A program made the translations under genes and the position numbers. A DNA stretch of 64,000 nt from Comamonas sp. KCTC 72670 (GTDB lineage Bacteria; Myxococcota; Myxococcia; Myxococcales; Myxococcaceae): contig BNCN01000011.1 of assembly GCA_014656495.1 (NCBI GenBank), positions 1-64,000 on the forward strand, in the 5' to 3' direction. Shown here piece by piece: positions 18,627-26,807 of this stretch. The notes under the pieces are model-generated. The model had not been told where the DNA came from. It saw only the letters and a program-made list of their open reading frames with translations, and ran no database searches. Position 1 is the stretch's first letter. Every line of letters starts with the position of its first letter.

Positions 18627-20378
18627 TCACGGCACCACGGCGTCCGCGGGAGCGGGCAGCAGCGGCTGGCCCTTCAGCGTGGGCAGCCGCTCCAGCACGT
18701 AGTCCACCATGCTGCGCGCCAACGCGTGCTCGCCCATCACCACCCGGTCCACGCCCAACTTCTCCAGGTAGTCCCGCTCCTCGTCGCCGTGGGTGCGCAC
18801 CACCGCGGGGAGGGAGGGATTCGCTTCCTTCACCTGCTCCACGATGGCGCGCGCCTGCAGCGCGTCCGGCGTGGCGACGATGAGGATGGACGCCGCGTCC
18901 AGGTGCGCGTGCTCCAGGATGCCCGGCACCGCGGCGTCCCCGTAGATGGCGGGCACGCCCTCCTCGCGAAGACGCTCCACGTACTCGCGGTTCTGCTCCA
19001 CGACCACGAACGGAATCCTCCGCTCCGCCAGGCTCTGACCAATCACGCCGCCCACGCGCCCGTAGCCAATCAGCACCGCGTGCCCCTGGAGCTTCACGTC
19101 CCCCATGCCAATGGGCAGGTCGGCCAGCTCGTCCTCGTCCGGGTCCATGCGAGCGGCGAAGCGCGGGTTGCGGCGCAGCCACGCCAGCATCGGGTCAATG
19201 GCCTTGAACACGAGCGGGTTGAGGGTGATGGACAGCAGCGCCCCCGACAACACCAGGCTCTGCCCCTCCTTCGGCAGCAGCCCGAGCGCCACCCCCAGCC
19301 CCACCAGAATGAAGGAGAACTCCCCAATCTGCGCCAGGCTCGCGGACACCGTGAGCGCGGTGTTCACCGGGTAGCGGAACGCCAGCACGATGAAGAAGGC
19401 GGCCAGCGACTTGCCCAGGACGATGATGCCCAGCACGGCGAGGACCTGCAGCGGCTGCTTCACCAGCACCGTCGGGTCGAAGAGCATGCCCACCGACACG
19501 AAGAACAGCACCGCGAACGCGTCCTGGAGCGGGAGCGAATCCTCCGCCACCCGGTGGCTGAGGTCCGACTCACTGACGACCACGCCCGCGAAGAAGGCGC
19601 CCAGCGCGAAGGACACGCCGAAGAGCGCGGCCGCCCCGAAGGCAATGCCCAGCGCCACCGCCAGCACCGACAGCGTGAACAGCTCGCGCGAGCCCGTCTT
19701 CGCCACCTGGGTCAGCAGCCACGGCACCAGCCGCATGCCGGCGACCACCATCAGCGCCACGAAGAGACACACCTTCCCCAGCGTCAGGGCCAGCGTCCAC
19801 GCCAGGCTGTCCCCCGAGGCCGCCGTCGCGGCCGTCTGCGCGTCCGCGCCACCCAGGACGTTGCCCAGCGCGGGGAGGAGGACCAGGGCGAGCACCATCG
19901 CCAGGTCCTCCACAATCAGCCAGCCCACCGCGATGCGGCCATTCACCGAGTCCAGGACGCCCCGCTCCTCCAGGGCGCGCAGCAGCACCACCGTGCTGGC
20001 GGTGGACAGCGCGAGGCCGAACACCAGGCCCGCGCCCAGGCTCCAACCCCACCAGTGCGCGACCACGGTCCCCATCACGGTGGCGGCCGCAATCTGCACG
20101 ACGGCGCCCGGCACCGCGATGTTGCGCACCGCGAGCAGGTCCTTGATGGAGAAGTGAATCCCCACGCCGAACATCAGCAGGATGACGCCAATCTCCGCCA
20201 ACTGGCCGGCCAGCCCCCCATCCGCGACGAAGCCCGGAGTGAACGGCCCCACGGCCACGCCCGCCAACAGATAGCCCACCAAAGGTGGCAGCTTCAGCCA
20301 TCGGGCGACGAACCCGCCAACGAAGGCCAGTCCGAGTCCAACAGCGATGGTGGCGATGAGCGTGGTGTCGTGAGGCAC
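18627..20378 (-). CDS. CPA2 cation:proton antiporter with RCK domain (YbaL/KefB type)
   Basis: 583 residues. A GTG start at 20378 is preferred because AGGGAG lies nine bases upstream and homologous YbaL proteins begin at this PHDTTLIATI point; an upstream in-frame ATG at 20417 lacks a ribosome site. Residues 1-390 hold about 12 membrane helices with the antiporter motifs PLVGYLLAGVAVGPFTPGF and EIGVILLMFGVGIHFS. Residues 415-540 are a TrkA-N/RCK Rossmann domain (VLIGYGRVGGVIGQSL, then YGDAAVPGIL) that would gate transport through a nucleotide. Expected role: K+ or Na+ exchange for H+ across the inner membrane. Confidence 0.88.
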   Translation of the reverse strand: MPHDTTLIATIAVGLGLAFVGGFVARWLKLPPLVGYLLAGVAVGPFTPGFVADGGLAGQLAEIGVILLMFGVGIHFSIKDLLAVRNIAVPGAVVQIAAATVMGTVVAHWWGWSLGAGLVFGLALSTASTVVLLRALEERGVLDSVNGRIAVGWLIVEDLAMVLALVLLPALGNVLGGADAQTAATAASGDSLAWTLALTLGKVCLFVALMVVAGMRLVPWLLTQVAKTGSRELFTLSVLAVALGIAFGAAALFGVSFALGAFFAGVVVSESDLSHRVAEDSLPLQDAFAVLFFVSVGMLFDPTVLVKQPLQVLAVLGIIVLGKSLAAFFIVLAFRYPVNTALTVSASLAQIGEFSFILVGLGVALGLLPKEGQSLVLSGALLSITLNPLVFKAIDPMLAWLRRNPRFAARMDPDEDELADLPIGMGDVKLQGHAVLIGYGRVGGVIGQSLAERRIPFVVVEQNREYVERLREEGVPAIYGDAAVPGILEHAHLDAASILIVATPDALQARAIVEQVKEANPSLPAVVRTHGDEERDYLEKLGVDRVVMGEHALARSMVDYVLERLPTLKGQPLLPAPADAVVP

Positions 20379-21116
20379 GGCGTATAGCTCCCTGGGCGCG
20401 GCCCGGAAGGAGGTCATGGAAAAGCGGCGCGGCGAGGAATCCAGCCCGTGGGCAGGACCCTCGAACACCTTTCAGTCGTGGGTGGTCTTGAGCTGACGCT
20501 CGCGGTTCCGCAGCGAGCCTCAACCTGACCCCAAACTACTACACCGCGCGTTTGTTCCCAACCACCATCAGACCCAAGCAAGCGATGTGCTCGCAAAGCG
20601 TCACTTCGAGCAGGAAACCCGCCACGGTGTCGCACGACGCAACGGGACACGCCCGGAAGTCGGCCCCCGCTTCATGGGCGCCCCCGAGGATGGGGGCAGG
20701 CGGCTCACCGCGAAGGGCCCCCATCCGCGCCCGCTCGCCTTCCTCGCCCGGTAGGGCCCCATGAGGCCCCCACGCGGCGGAGGTGGCGCCCGGGCGCCCG
20801 GGCCCCCGACAACAAATGGCGGCCGGCGGAATATGCGCACGCGGCTCGAAAATCGCCCCGGCGCGCACGGCAGCTTGCTCCCCGCGTGACGCCAACGGGC
20901 GGGCGCACACGGCGGCGCCGGGGCAGCGCCATCCCCGACCCCAGGCCCGGCCCGTGCAGCAGCGGGTCCTGCCCCCACGAAGCCTCCGTGGCCGACCTGC
21001 CGGAGACGACCGCGCGGAGGCGCCGCTCACGACACGCTCCCCTTCCGCTGGGGCGCGCCGGGCGCGTGGCCGTGGGTTGCGCCTGACGCCGCGTGGGGAT
21101 AGGGAAGCGGCCTCGT
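20379..21116. other. 738-base divergent intergenic region without a supported gene
   Basis: This region separates the antiporter and SNF2 genes. It contains a GC-palindromic stretch around 20785-20812 and only weakly protein-like open frames, none with matching codon bias plus a ribosome site. Promoters for both flanking genes must lie here, but I cannot place them. Confidence 0.5.
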
Positions 21117-24100
21117 ATGTCTGCGACCGCGGAACTGCTCGATGCCGTCCGGGAAGAAGCGCGCCCTGACACCTGGTCTGCCGGCACCGGTCTCGCTCGC
21201 GCGGGCGCCGTCTCCGTGCTCTCCGTGGATGACGAGGAGGCCGTGCTTCGAGTCCGCGTCGCGGGCCGCCCCACCCCCGTGAAGACGGTGCTCTACCTGG
21301 ATGAAGCCATCTGGGAGTGCGACTGCCGAGGCCGCGTGGACCCCTGCGAGCACGTGGTGGCGGCGGCGCTGGCCCTCCACCAGCAGGCCACGGCGAGGCG
21401 CGCCCCCGCAGCGCGCCCGGCCACGCCCGCCGCGCGGCCCGGTGCGAACCCCGGTGCCCGGCCCGCGCCCCACGCCAGCGGTGCGCCCAAGCCCGAGCGG
21501 ATGGTGTACCGGTTCAAGCGCGTGGACGGCGGTCTTCAGTTGGAGCGGCTGGTGGTGCGGCCGGACAACACCGCGCGGCTGCTCGCGCGCAGCCTGGCCT
21601 CGCTGGTGGCCAACCCCGTGGAGGCGGCGCGCATCCAGGTGGAGCCCTGCGACCTGGTCGCGGACAAGTTGTTGATGAAGCCCACGCGGGGCGCGCTCCC
21701 CCCCGAGCGGCTCACCGCGCTGCTGCGCGCCCTGGAGCCCGCGCGCACCGTGCTCTTCGACGGCGCCCTGATTTCCGTGACGAGCGAGCCGCTCATGCCG
21801 CATGTCACGGTGGAGGACCGCGGCGAGAGCACGGTGCTCAAGGTGGCGAAGGACTCGCGCGTCACCGAGGTGGTGAGCGCCGGCATCGCGCTGTGCGGCG
21901 GCACCCTGTGTCCCCTGGGCGAGCAGGGCCTCACGGGCGCGTGGCTGGAGAAGCTGCCGCAGGAGCGCGCCTTCGCGCCGCACCAGATGGGCGACCTGAC
22001 GGGCAAGGTGCTCCCGGACCTCGCCAGGCGCATGCCGGTGGACGTGCGCAGCCAGCGCCTGCCGCCCATCGACCGCACGCTGAAGCCGCGCATCTCCCTG
22101 GAGCTGAACCAGCTCGACACCGGCCTCTCGGTGCTGCCAACACTCGTGTACGGCTCGCCGCCCACCGTGCGCATCGACAGCGGCCGCATGGTGTACCTGA
22201 AGGGCGCCGCGCCCGTGCGCGACGAGGCCGCCGAGCAGCTGCTCATCCACCAGCTCCGCGACGAGCTGAACATGGCCCCGGGCCGGCGCGTGACGGTGCA
22301 GGGCAAGGAGGCGGTGCAGCTCGCCGACAAGCTGCGGCGCTGGCGCGGAGGACTCACGGGCGACGGCGCGGCCGTGGTGACGACCCCGAACGTGCAGCTC
22401 AAGCCCGTGCTCAAGGTGGACTCGGGCGACGTGAAGGAGGGCGTGCCCCACGTGGGCTTCGCGTTCGACTTTCAGGTGGAGGGCGAGGACCGCGAGTCGC
22501 CCCGCACGGTGGACGCCGAGGCCGTCCTCCGCGCCTGGGAGGAAGGGCTCGGGCTGGTCCCGCTGGAGGGCGGTGGCTGGGCGCCGCTGCCCGCGGAGTG
22601 GCTCAAGTCCCACGGCCAACGCGTGGCGGACCTGCTGGCCGCGCGCGGCCGCGATGGCCGGCTCGCCAACCACGCCATCCCGCAGCTCACGGGCCTGTGC
22701 GAGGCGCTGGAGCACCCCTCCCCTCCCGGGCTGGAGCGGCTGGCGCCCCTGGTGCAGGGCTTCGAGAAGCTGCCCGACCCGCAGCTCCCCCAGGACCTCA
22801 CGGCGACGCTGCGCGCGTATCAGCTCCAGGGCGTGAGCTGGCTCACGTTCCTGCGGCAGGCGGGCCTGGGCGGCGTGCTCGCGGACGACATGGGTCTGGG
22901 CAAGACGCTGCAGACCATCTGCACGCTGGGGCCCGGCACGCTGGTGGTCGCGCCCACCAGCGTGCTGCCTAACTGGGAGGCGGAGGTGAAGCGCTTCCGT
23001 CCCTCGCTCAAGGTCTCCGTGTACCACGGCCCTGGCCGCTCCCTGGATGAGACGGCCGACGTGACGCTGACGACATATGCACTGATGCGCCTGGACGCGG
23101 AGGTGCTGGGCGCGAAGCAGTGGAGCACCGTCGTGCTCGACGAGGCCCAGGCCATCAAGAACCCCGACAGCCAGGTGGCGCGCGCCGCGTATGGCCTGCA
23201 GGCGGACTTCAAGCTGGCGCTCAGCGGCACGCCCATCGAGAACCGGCTCGATGAGCTCTGGAGCCTGATGCACTTCACCAACCAGGGCCTGCTCGGCGGC
23301 CGGAAGGAGTTCGAGGAGCGCTGGTCGCGGCCGGTGTCGGACAACCACAAGGGCGCCGCCGAGCGGCTGCGCGCGCGCATCCGGCCCTTCATCCTGCGCA
23401 GGCTCAAGCGGGACGTGGCGCCCGAGCTGCCCCCGCGCACGGACGCCGTGCGCCACGTCACCCTCACCGAACGGGAGCGCGCCGTCTACGACGCCGTCTA
23501 CTCGGCGACGCGTGAGGAGGTGGTGTCACAGCTCGAGGCAGGCGGCAGCGTCCTGAAGGCGCTGGAGGCCCTGCTGCGGCTCCGTCAGGCGGCGTGTCAC
23601 CCCGCCCTCGTCCCGGGACAGCAGGCGAAGACGTCCTCCAAGGTGCAGGCGCTGGTGGAGGCGCTGGGGACCGCGGTGGAGGACGGGCACAAGGCGCTCG
23701 TCTTCTCCCAGTGGACGTCCATGCTGGACCTCATCGAGCCCGCGCTCCAGGAGGCGGGCATCGGCTTCATCCGGCTGGACGGCAGCACGGCCAACCGCGG
23801 CGCGGTGGCGGCGTCCTTCCAGGACCCGAAGGGCCCTCCGGTGATGCTGATTTCACTCAAGGCCGGCGCCACGGGGCTCAACCTCACGGCGGCGGACCAC
23901 GTCTTCCTCGTGGACCCGTGGTGGAACCCGTCCGTGGAAGCCCAGGCCGCGGACCGCGCGCACCGCATTGGTCAGCAGCGCCCGGTGATGGTGTACCGGC
24001 TGGTGTCCCAGGGAACCGTGGAGGAGAAGATCCTCACGCTGCAGGCCAAGAAGCGAGAGCTGTTCGAGGCCGCGCTCGGAGGCGCCTCGGGGGCCACGGC

Positions 24101-24137
24101 GATCACCCGCGCGGACCTGATGCAGCTCCTGGAGTAG
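21117..24137 (+). CDS. SWIM zinc-finger SNF2-family helicase
   Basis: 1006 residues from the ATG at 21117, with AGGGAAG upstream. Residues 55-85 carry a SWIM-type Zn motif, ECDCRGRVDPCEHVV (CxC..CxH). The C-terminal 480 residues are a complete Swi2/Snf2 ATPase: motif I ADDMGLGKTLQ, motif II VLDEAQAIKNP, motif III LSGTPIENRLDELWSLMHF, and motifs IV-VI including VFSQWT and DRAHRIGQ. Such proteins translocate on double-stranded DNA and remodel protein-DNA complexes, or help RNA polymerase recycle as RapA does; the SWIM finger suggests nucleic-acid or protein targeting. The middle region (120-550) is poorly conserved. It is a single gene, convergent with the amidohydrolase gene. Confidence 0.9.
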   Translation: MSATAELLDAVREEARPDTWSAGTGLARAGAVSVLSVDDEEAVLRVRVAGRPTPVKTVLYLDEAIWECDCRGRVDPCEHVVAAALALHQQATARRAPAARPATPAARPGANPGARPAPHASGAPKPERMVYRFKRVDGGLQLERLVVRPDNTARLLARSLASLVANPVEAARIQVEPCDLVADKLLMKPTRGALPPERLTALLRALEPARTVLFDGALISVTSEPLMPHVTVEDRGESTVLKVAKDSRVTEVVSAGIALCGGTLCPLGEQGLTGAWLEKLPQERAFAPHQMGDLTGKVLPDLARRMPVDVRSQRLPPIDRTLKPRISLELNQLDTGLSVLPTLVYGSPPTVRIDSGRMVYLKGAAPVRDEAAEQLLIHQLRDELNMAPGRRVTVQGKEAVQLADKLRRWRGGLTGDGAAVVTTPNVQLKPVLKVDSGDVKEGVPHVGFAFDFQVEGEDRESPRTVDAEAVLRAWEEGLGLVPLEGGGWAPLPAEWLKSHGQRVADLLAARGRDGRLANHAIPQLTGLCEALEHPSPPGLERLAPLVQGFEKLPDPQLPQDLTATLRAYQLQGVSWLTFLRQAGLGGVLADDMGLGKTLQTICTLGPGTLVVAPTSVLPNWEAEVKRFRPSLKVSVYHGPGRSLDETADVTLTTYALMRLDAEVLGAKQWSTVVLDEAQAIKNPDSQVARAAYGLQADFKLALSGTPIENRLDELWSLMHFTNQGLLGGRKEFEERWSRPVSDNHKGAAERLRARIRPFILRRLKRDVAPELPPRTDAVRHVTLTERERAVYDAVYSATREEVVSQLEAGGSVLKALEALLRLRQAACHPALVPGQQAKTSSKVQALVEALGTAVEDGHKALVFSQWTSMLDLIEPALQEAGIGFIRLDGSTANRGAVAASFQDPKGPPVMLISLKAGATGLNLTAADHVFLVDPWWNPSVEAQAADRAHRIGQQRPVMVYRLVSQGTVEEKILTLQAKKRELFEAALGGASGATAITRADLMQLLE

Positions 24138-24153
24138 CCCGCGGCGGGACCAC

Positions 24154-24182
24154 GACTCCCTCGCGCGGCGCACGAGGGAGTC
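24154..24182. terminator. Shared hairpin between convergent SNF2 and amidohydrolase genes
   Basis: A perfect 10-bp stem GACTCCCTCG/CGAGGGAGTC (24154-24163 and 24173-24182) with a 9-base loop occupies the 62-base gap between two converging stop codons. It has no T-run, so it is a candidate rather than a certain bidirectional terminator. Confidence 0.5.
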
Positions 24183-24199
24183 CGCGCCGCGGACGTCGC

Positions 24200-26206
24200 T
24201 CAGTGGGCGGCCCCGGTGGCCTTGCCGTTGAGGTACGTCTGCAGCACCTGGATGCGGCTGAGCTGCGTCGGGTCGCCGCCCTTCGCGGGCTCGTAGTCGA
24301 GCGGGTTGGCGCTCAGCACGACGAAGTCCGCCACCTTGCCCGGCTCGATGCTGCCGAGCAGCGTGTCGAGCTCATGGTGCCGGGCGGGCACCGCCGTCAC
24401 CGCGCGCAGCGCCTCCTCGACCGTGGCCGCGTGCTCCTGGCCGAGCACGTAGCTCTTCTGGAAGTCGGGGTAGGCCCAGGTGCGGCGGGTGACGGCCTGC
24501 TCCACGAACCACAGCGGGCGCGGCGGCGTCACCATGGAGTCGCTGTGGAGCGAGAACGGGACGCCGTACTTCCGGTTGAACGCGATGGGGTCGATGTTCT
24601 TCGCGGCCTCCGCGCCCAGCATGGACACGAAGGCGTCGCCCCAGTACGCGACATGGCCGATGAGGTGCGTCACCTCGATGTCCAACGCCGGCACCGCCTT
24701 GCCATGGTGCGTGCCCTTGCCCTGACGCAAGTCGCCGATGCGCTTCGTGAGCGCCTCCTCGCCCACCGTGTTGTGGATGAGCAGCATGCGGTGCGGCAGC
24801 GCCTTCTCCTGCTGGAGCTGAGAGGCCGCGTCGAGCGCCCACCCGTTCGCCTCGTTGCCGTTGGCATGCATCTGAATCCGCCAGTCCCCCGTCTCCCAGA
24901 GCAGGCGCAGGTCCTTCACGATGGCCTGCGGCCCCGGGAAGTCCGCGCGGCCCTCGCCCGAGCCCGCGCAGTGCCCAGGGTCCTGGTACGCATAGGGCTC
25001 GCCAAGCTTCGCGGTGCACCCCTGCGTCGAGCCATCCACCCAGATCTTGATGCCCCCGGCGCCCAGCCAGTTCGGCAGCCGGCAATCATTCTCCGCGCTC
25101 GGCACGCAGGCGGGACCGGTCGGCCGAAGCGCATTCTTGACGGCGACATCCCGGACGACGAGCCCCGTCACGCGCAGCGGAAACCCGGGGAGCGAGGCCA
25201 GCGTCTTCACGGCGTCAATCTGCGAGACGCTCTGAAGGCCGCCGTCCGCGATGGTCGTGATGCCCGCCTTCCGCATCCCCTCGATGGCCTGCAGGATGTC
25301 CTTCTCGTAGCCCTTGAGGAGCTGCGTCGGATTCGACTGCATCAACTCCATGGGCAGCCCCTTCCCCACCGCGGCCATGAACGGCCCATAACCAGCGGAC
25401 TCCTGGAGCAACCCGCTGTACGTGCCCGTCTTCGGGTCCTTCACCCACGCGCCGCCGCCATCCGCGACGGAGGCCGGGGGCTGACAGGAATCCATGGGGC
25501 CGCCACAGACGGCCTCGAAGGCTTTCTGGTTCGCGTACGCGAGGTGACCGGACTGGTCCAGGATCAGGACCGGGCGGTCCTTGCTCACACAGGCCTCCAG
25601 GTAGAACATCGGATTGTCCATGAAGGCGGCGGGCCCACCCTTGGCGCAGGCCTTGTTGGTGTCGAACACCTGCCTTGACGGGTCCAGGTTCATGCCCAGG
25701 ACGAACGCCTTGTCGCTGTTGGCGAACTGCGGGGACAGCTTCATCGCGCCGAGCGCGCTCAGCACGTCCGCGCGCGAGGAACAGTCCACGTTGGGATCCA
25801 CCCGGTAGGGCGGCGGCAGACACGGCGCCAGGTCGTGCGTGCCCATGACGCTCTGAATCAACGTGGGCAGCAGATGCAGATGCGGGTCGATGAACCCCGG
25901 CATCAACACCTGCCCGGGGCTCAACTGGACGACCTCCACGGCGGAGCTCAGGCCCTGCCGCACCTGGTCCTCGGTGCCCACCTTCAAGATTCGACCGCGG
26001 GGGTCCACCAGGACGGCGTCGGCGATGGTGCCGTTGTCATCCAGGGTGAGGACCTTTCCGAGGAAGAGGGTCGTGCCCGGCTCCGCAGGGCCGACACCAC
26101 CCGTCGTTGCACAGGAAGACGATAGAGCCAGGGCCGCGCCGAACGTCAGACAACGAGAAAGCACGTGCTGGCCGAGCGGCGAGAATCGACGCAAAAATCT
26201 GTTCAT
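24200..26206 (-). CDS. Lipoprotein amidohydrolase (YtcJ-like, amidohydrolase_3)
   Basis: 668 residues, with GAGAGGAAAC before the ATG at 26206. The signal peptide ends at a lipobox-like SSSC near residue 32, so the protein is exported and lipid-anchored. This is unusual because most YtcJ-type metal-dependent hydrolases are cytosolic. The metallo-hydrolase barrel is evident: GFIDPHLHLLP supplies the first two His ligands, AGITTIADGG and IQMHANGNEANG follow, and SIEPGKVADFVVLSANPL closes the composite beta sandwich. Probable role: hydrolysis of an amide or N-acyl compound in the envelope; the substrate is unknown. The promoter region carries the TGAC-RY-GTCA array. Confidence 0.87.
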   Translation of the reverse strand: MNRFLRRFSPLGQHVLSRCLTFGAALALSSSCATTGGVGPAEPGTTLFLGKVLTLDDNGTIADAVLVDPRGRILKVGTEDQVRQGLSSAVEVVQLSPGQVLMPGFIDPHLHLLPTLIQSVMGTHDLAPCLPPPYRVDPNVDCSSRADVLSALGAMKLSPQFANSDKAFVLGMNLDPSRQVFDTNKACAKGGPAAFMDNPMFYLEACVSKDRPVLILDQSGHLAYANQKAFEAVCGGPMDSCQPPASVADGGGAWVKDPKTGTYSGLLQESAGYGPFMAAVGKGLPMELMQSNPTQLLKGYEKDILQAIEGMRKAGITTIADGGLQSVSQIDAVKTLASLPGFPLRVTGLVVRDVAVKNALRPTGPACVPSAENDCRLPNWLGAGGIKIWVDGSTQGCTAKLGEPYAYQDPGHCAGSGEGRADFPGPQAIVKDLRLLWETGDWRIQMHANGNEANGWALDAASQLQQEKALPHRMLLIHNTVGEEALTKRIGDLRQGKGTHHGKAVPALDIEVTHLIGHVAYWGDAFVSMLGAEAAKNIDPIAFNRKYGVPFSLHSDSMVTPPRPLWFVEQAVTRRTWAYPDFQKSYVLGQEHAATVEEALRAVTAVPARHHELDTLLGSIEPGKVADFVVLSANPLDYEPAKGGDPTQLSRIQVLQTYLNGKATGAAH

Positions 26207-26299
26207 GGGTTTCCTCTCAGGGGACGGAGCAGCCTACACAAACACCCGCCAGGAACCACCCAATTCAAGACAGACAAAACAGACACGCAAGAGCCACGC

Positions 26300-26423
26300 T
26301 GACACGTCAAAGGCACAGATGACACGTCAAGGATGGGCCTCGCCACAAGAGCGCCACCGGGAGACGTGCGACTGACACGACAGCCCCGTGGACTGACGTG
26401 TCAGGACCTTGCCTGACGTGTCC
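26300..26423. promoter_or_regulatory. Array of TGAC-RY-GTCA boxes upstream of the amidohydrolase gene
   Basis: Identical boxes TGACACGTCA lie at 26300-26309 and 26320-26329, exactly 20 bases apart. A degenerate copy TGACACGACA lies at 26373-26382, then TGACGTGTCA at 26394-26403 and TGACGTGTCC at 26414-26423, again 20 bases apart. Each box is a near-palindrome TGAC-N2-GTCA. The array lies 94-217 bases upstream of the amidohydrolase start and on no other gene's 5' side. Spacing of two helical turns within each pair suggests cooperative dimers on one DNA face. The same pair recurs before the arginine kinase gene. Confidence 0.65.
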
Positions 26424-26601
26424 GTGCCGAGGCGCTGGCGCTGGACGCCACGGCCTTCGGAACGTGCAGGACCGGACACAGGCCCGGCCGTGCGGTGTGG
26501 TGCCTGCCGCGCGAATCCGATGACACGCGCGGACAGGGGCCATCGGCTTCCGGGCGGGGCGATCAACGCGCGACGCAGCGCCGCTGCCTCATTCGAAACC
26601 T

Positions 26602-26751
26602 TCACAGGGAGCGCGCTCCCCATTGAAACACCGCGACGCCTGAGGCGGCGAATCCCCTGAACCATCCCATCAGGGCCCACACGACAGTCTGGCCTCTGAC
26701 GCGGGTGACGACCCGGAGTTGTATTCTTGGCAGCCAGCTGTTCAACGCCAT
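26602..26751 (-). CDS. Possible 49-residue small protein downstream of the FHA gene
   Basis: An ATG at 26751 is preceded by GAAGGGGGG at good spacing and opens a 49-codon frame ending in TGA at 26602. The product begins MALNSWLPRIQ and has a hydrophobic/aromatic middle, VVWALMGWFRGFAASGVAVF, that could be one membrane-associated helix. It is on the same strand as the FHA gene and starts 57 bases after its stop, so it could be the last gene of that operon. Third-position GC (about two thirds) is below that of neighbouring genes, which argues for caution. No family recognised. Confidence 0.3.
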   Translation of the reverse strand: MALNSWLPRIQLRVVTRVRGQTVVWALMGWFRGFAASGVAVFQWGARSL

Positions 26752-26807
26752 CGCGCCCCCCCTTCATCACCGCGCGGTGCGTTCAACCGTGAGGAAAACC
26801 CAGGCCG

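Noticed and set aside
20539..21030. Minus-strand frame ending in a protein-like stretch (VAGFLLEVTLCEHIACLG)
   Set aside because: The upstream two thirds are Arg/Gly/Pro noise, GC3 of the tail is low, and the only possible internal start (near 20720) has a poorly spaced ribosome site. Not enough to call a gene.
26248..26262. Minus-strand GG-N10-GC element (TGGGTGG-TTCC-TGGC) as a sigma54 promoter for the amidohydrolase
   Set aside because: Only the GG and GC doublets and two other bases fit; chance matches of this quality are common in GC-rich DNA.
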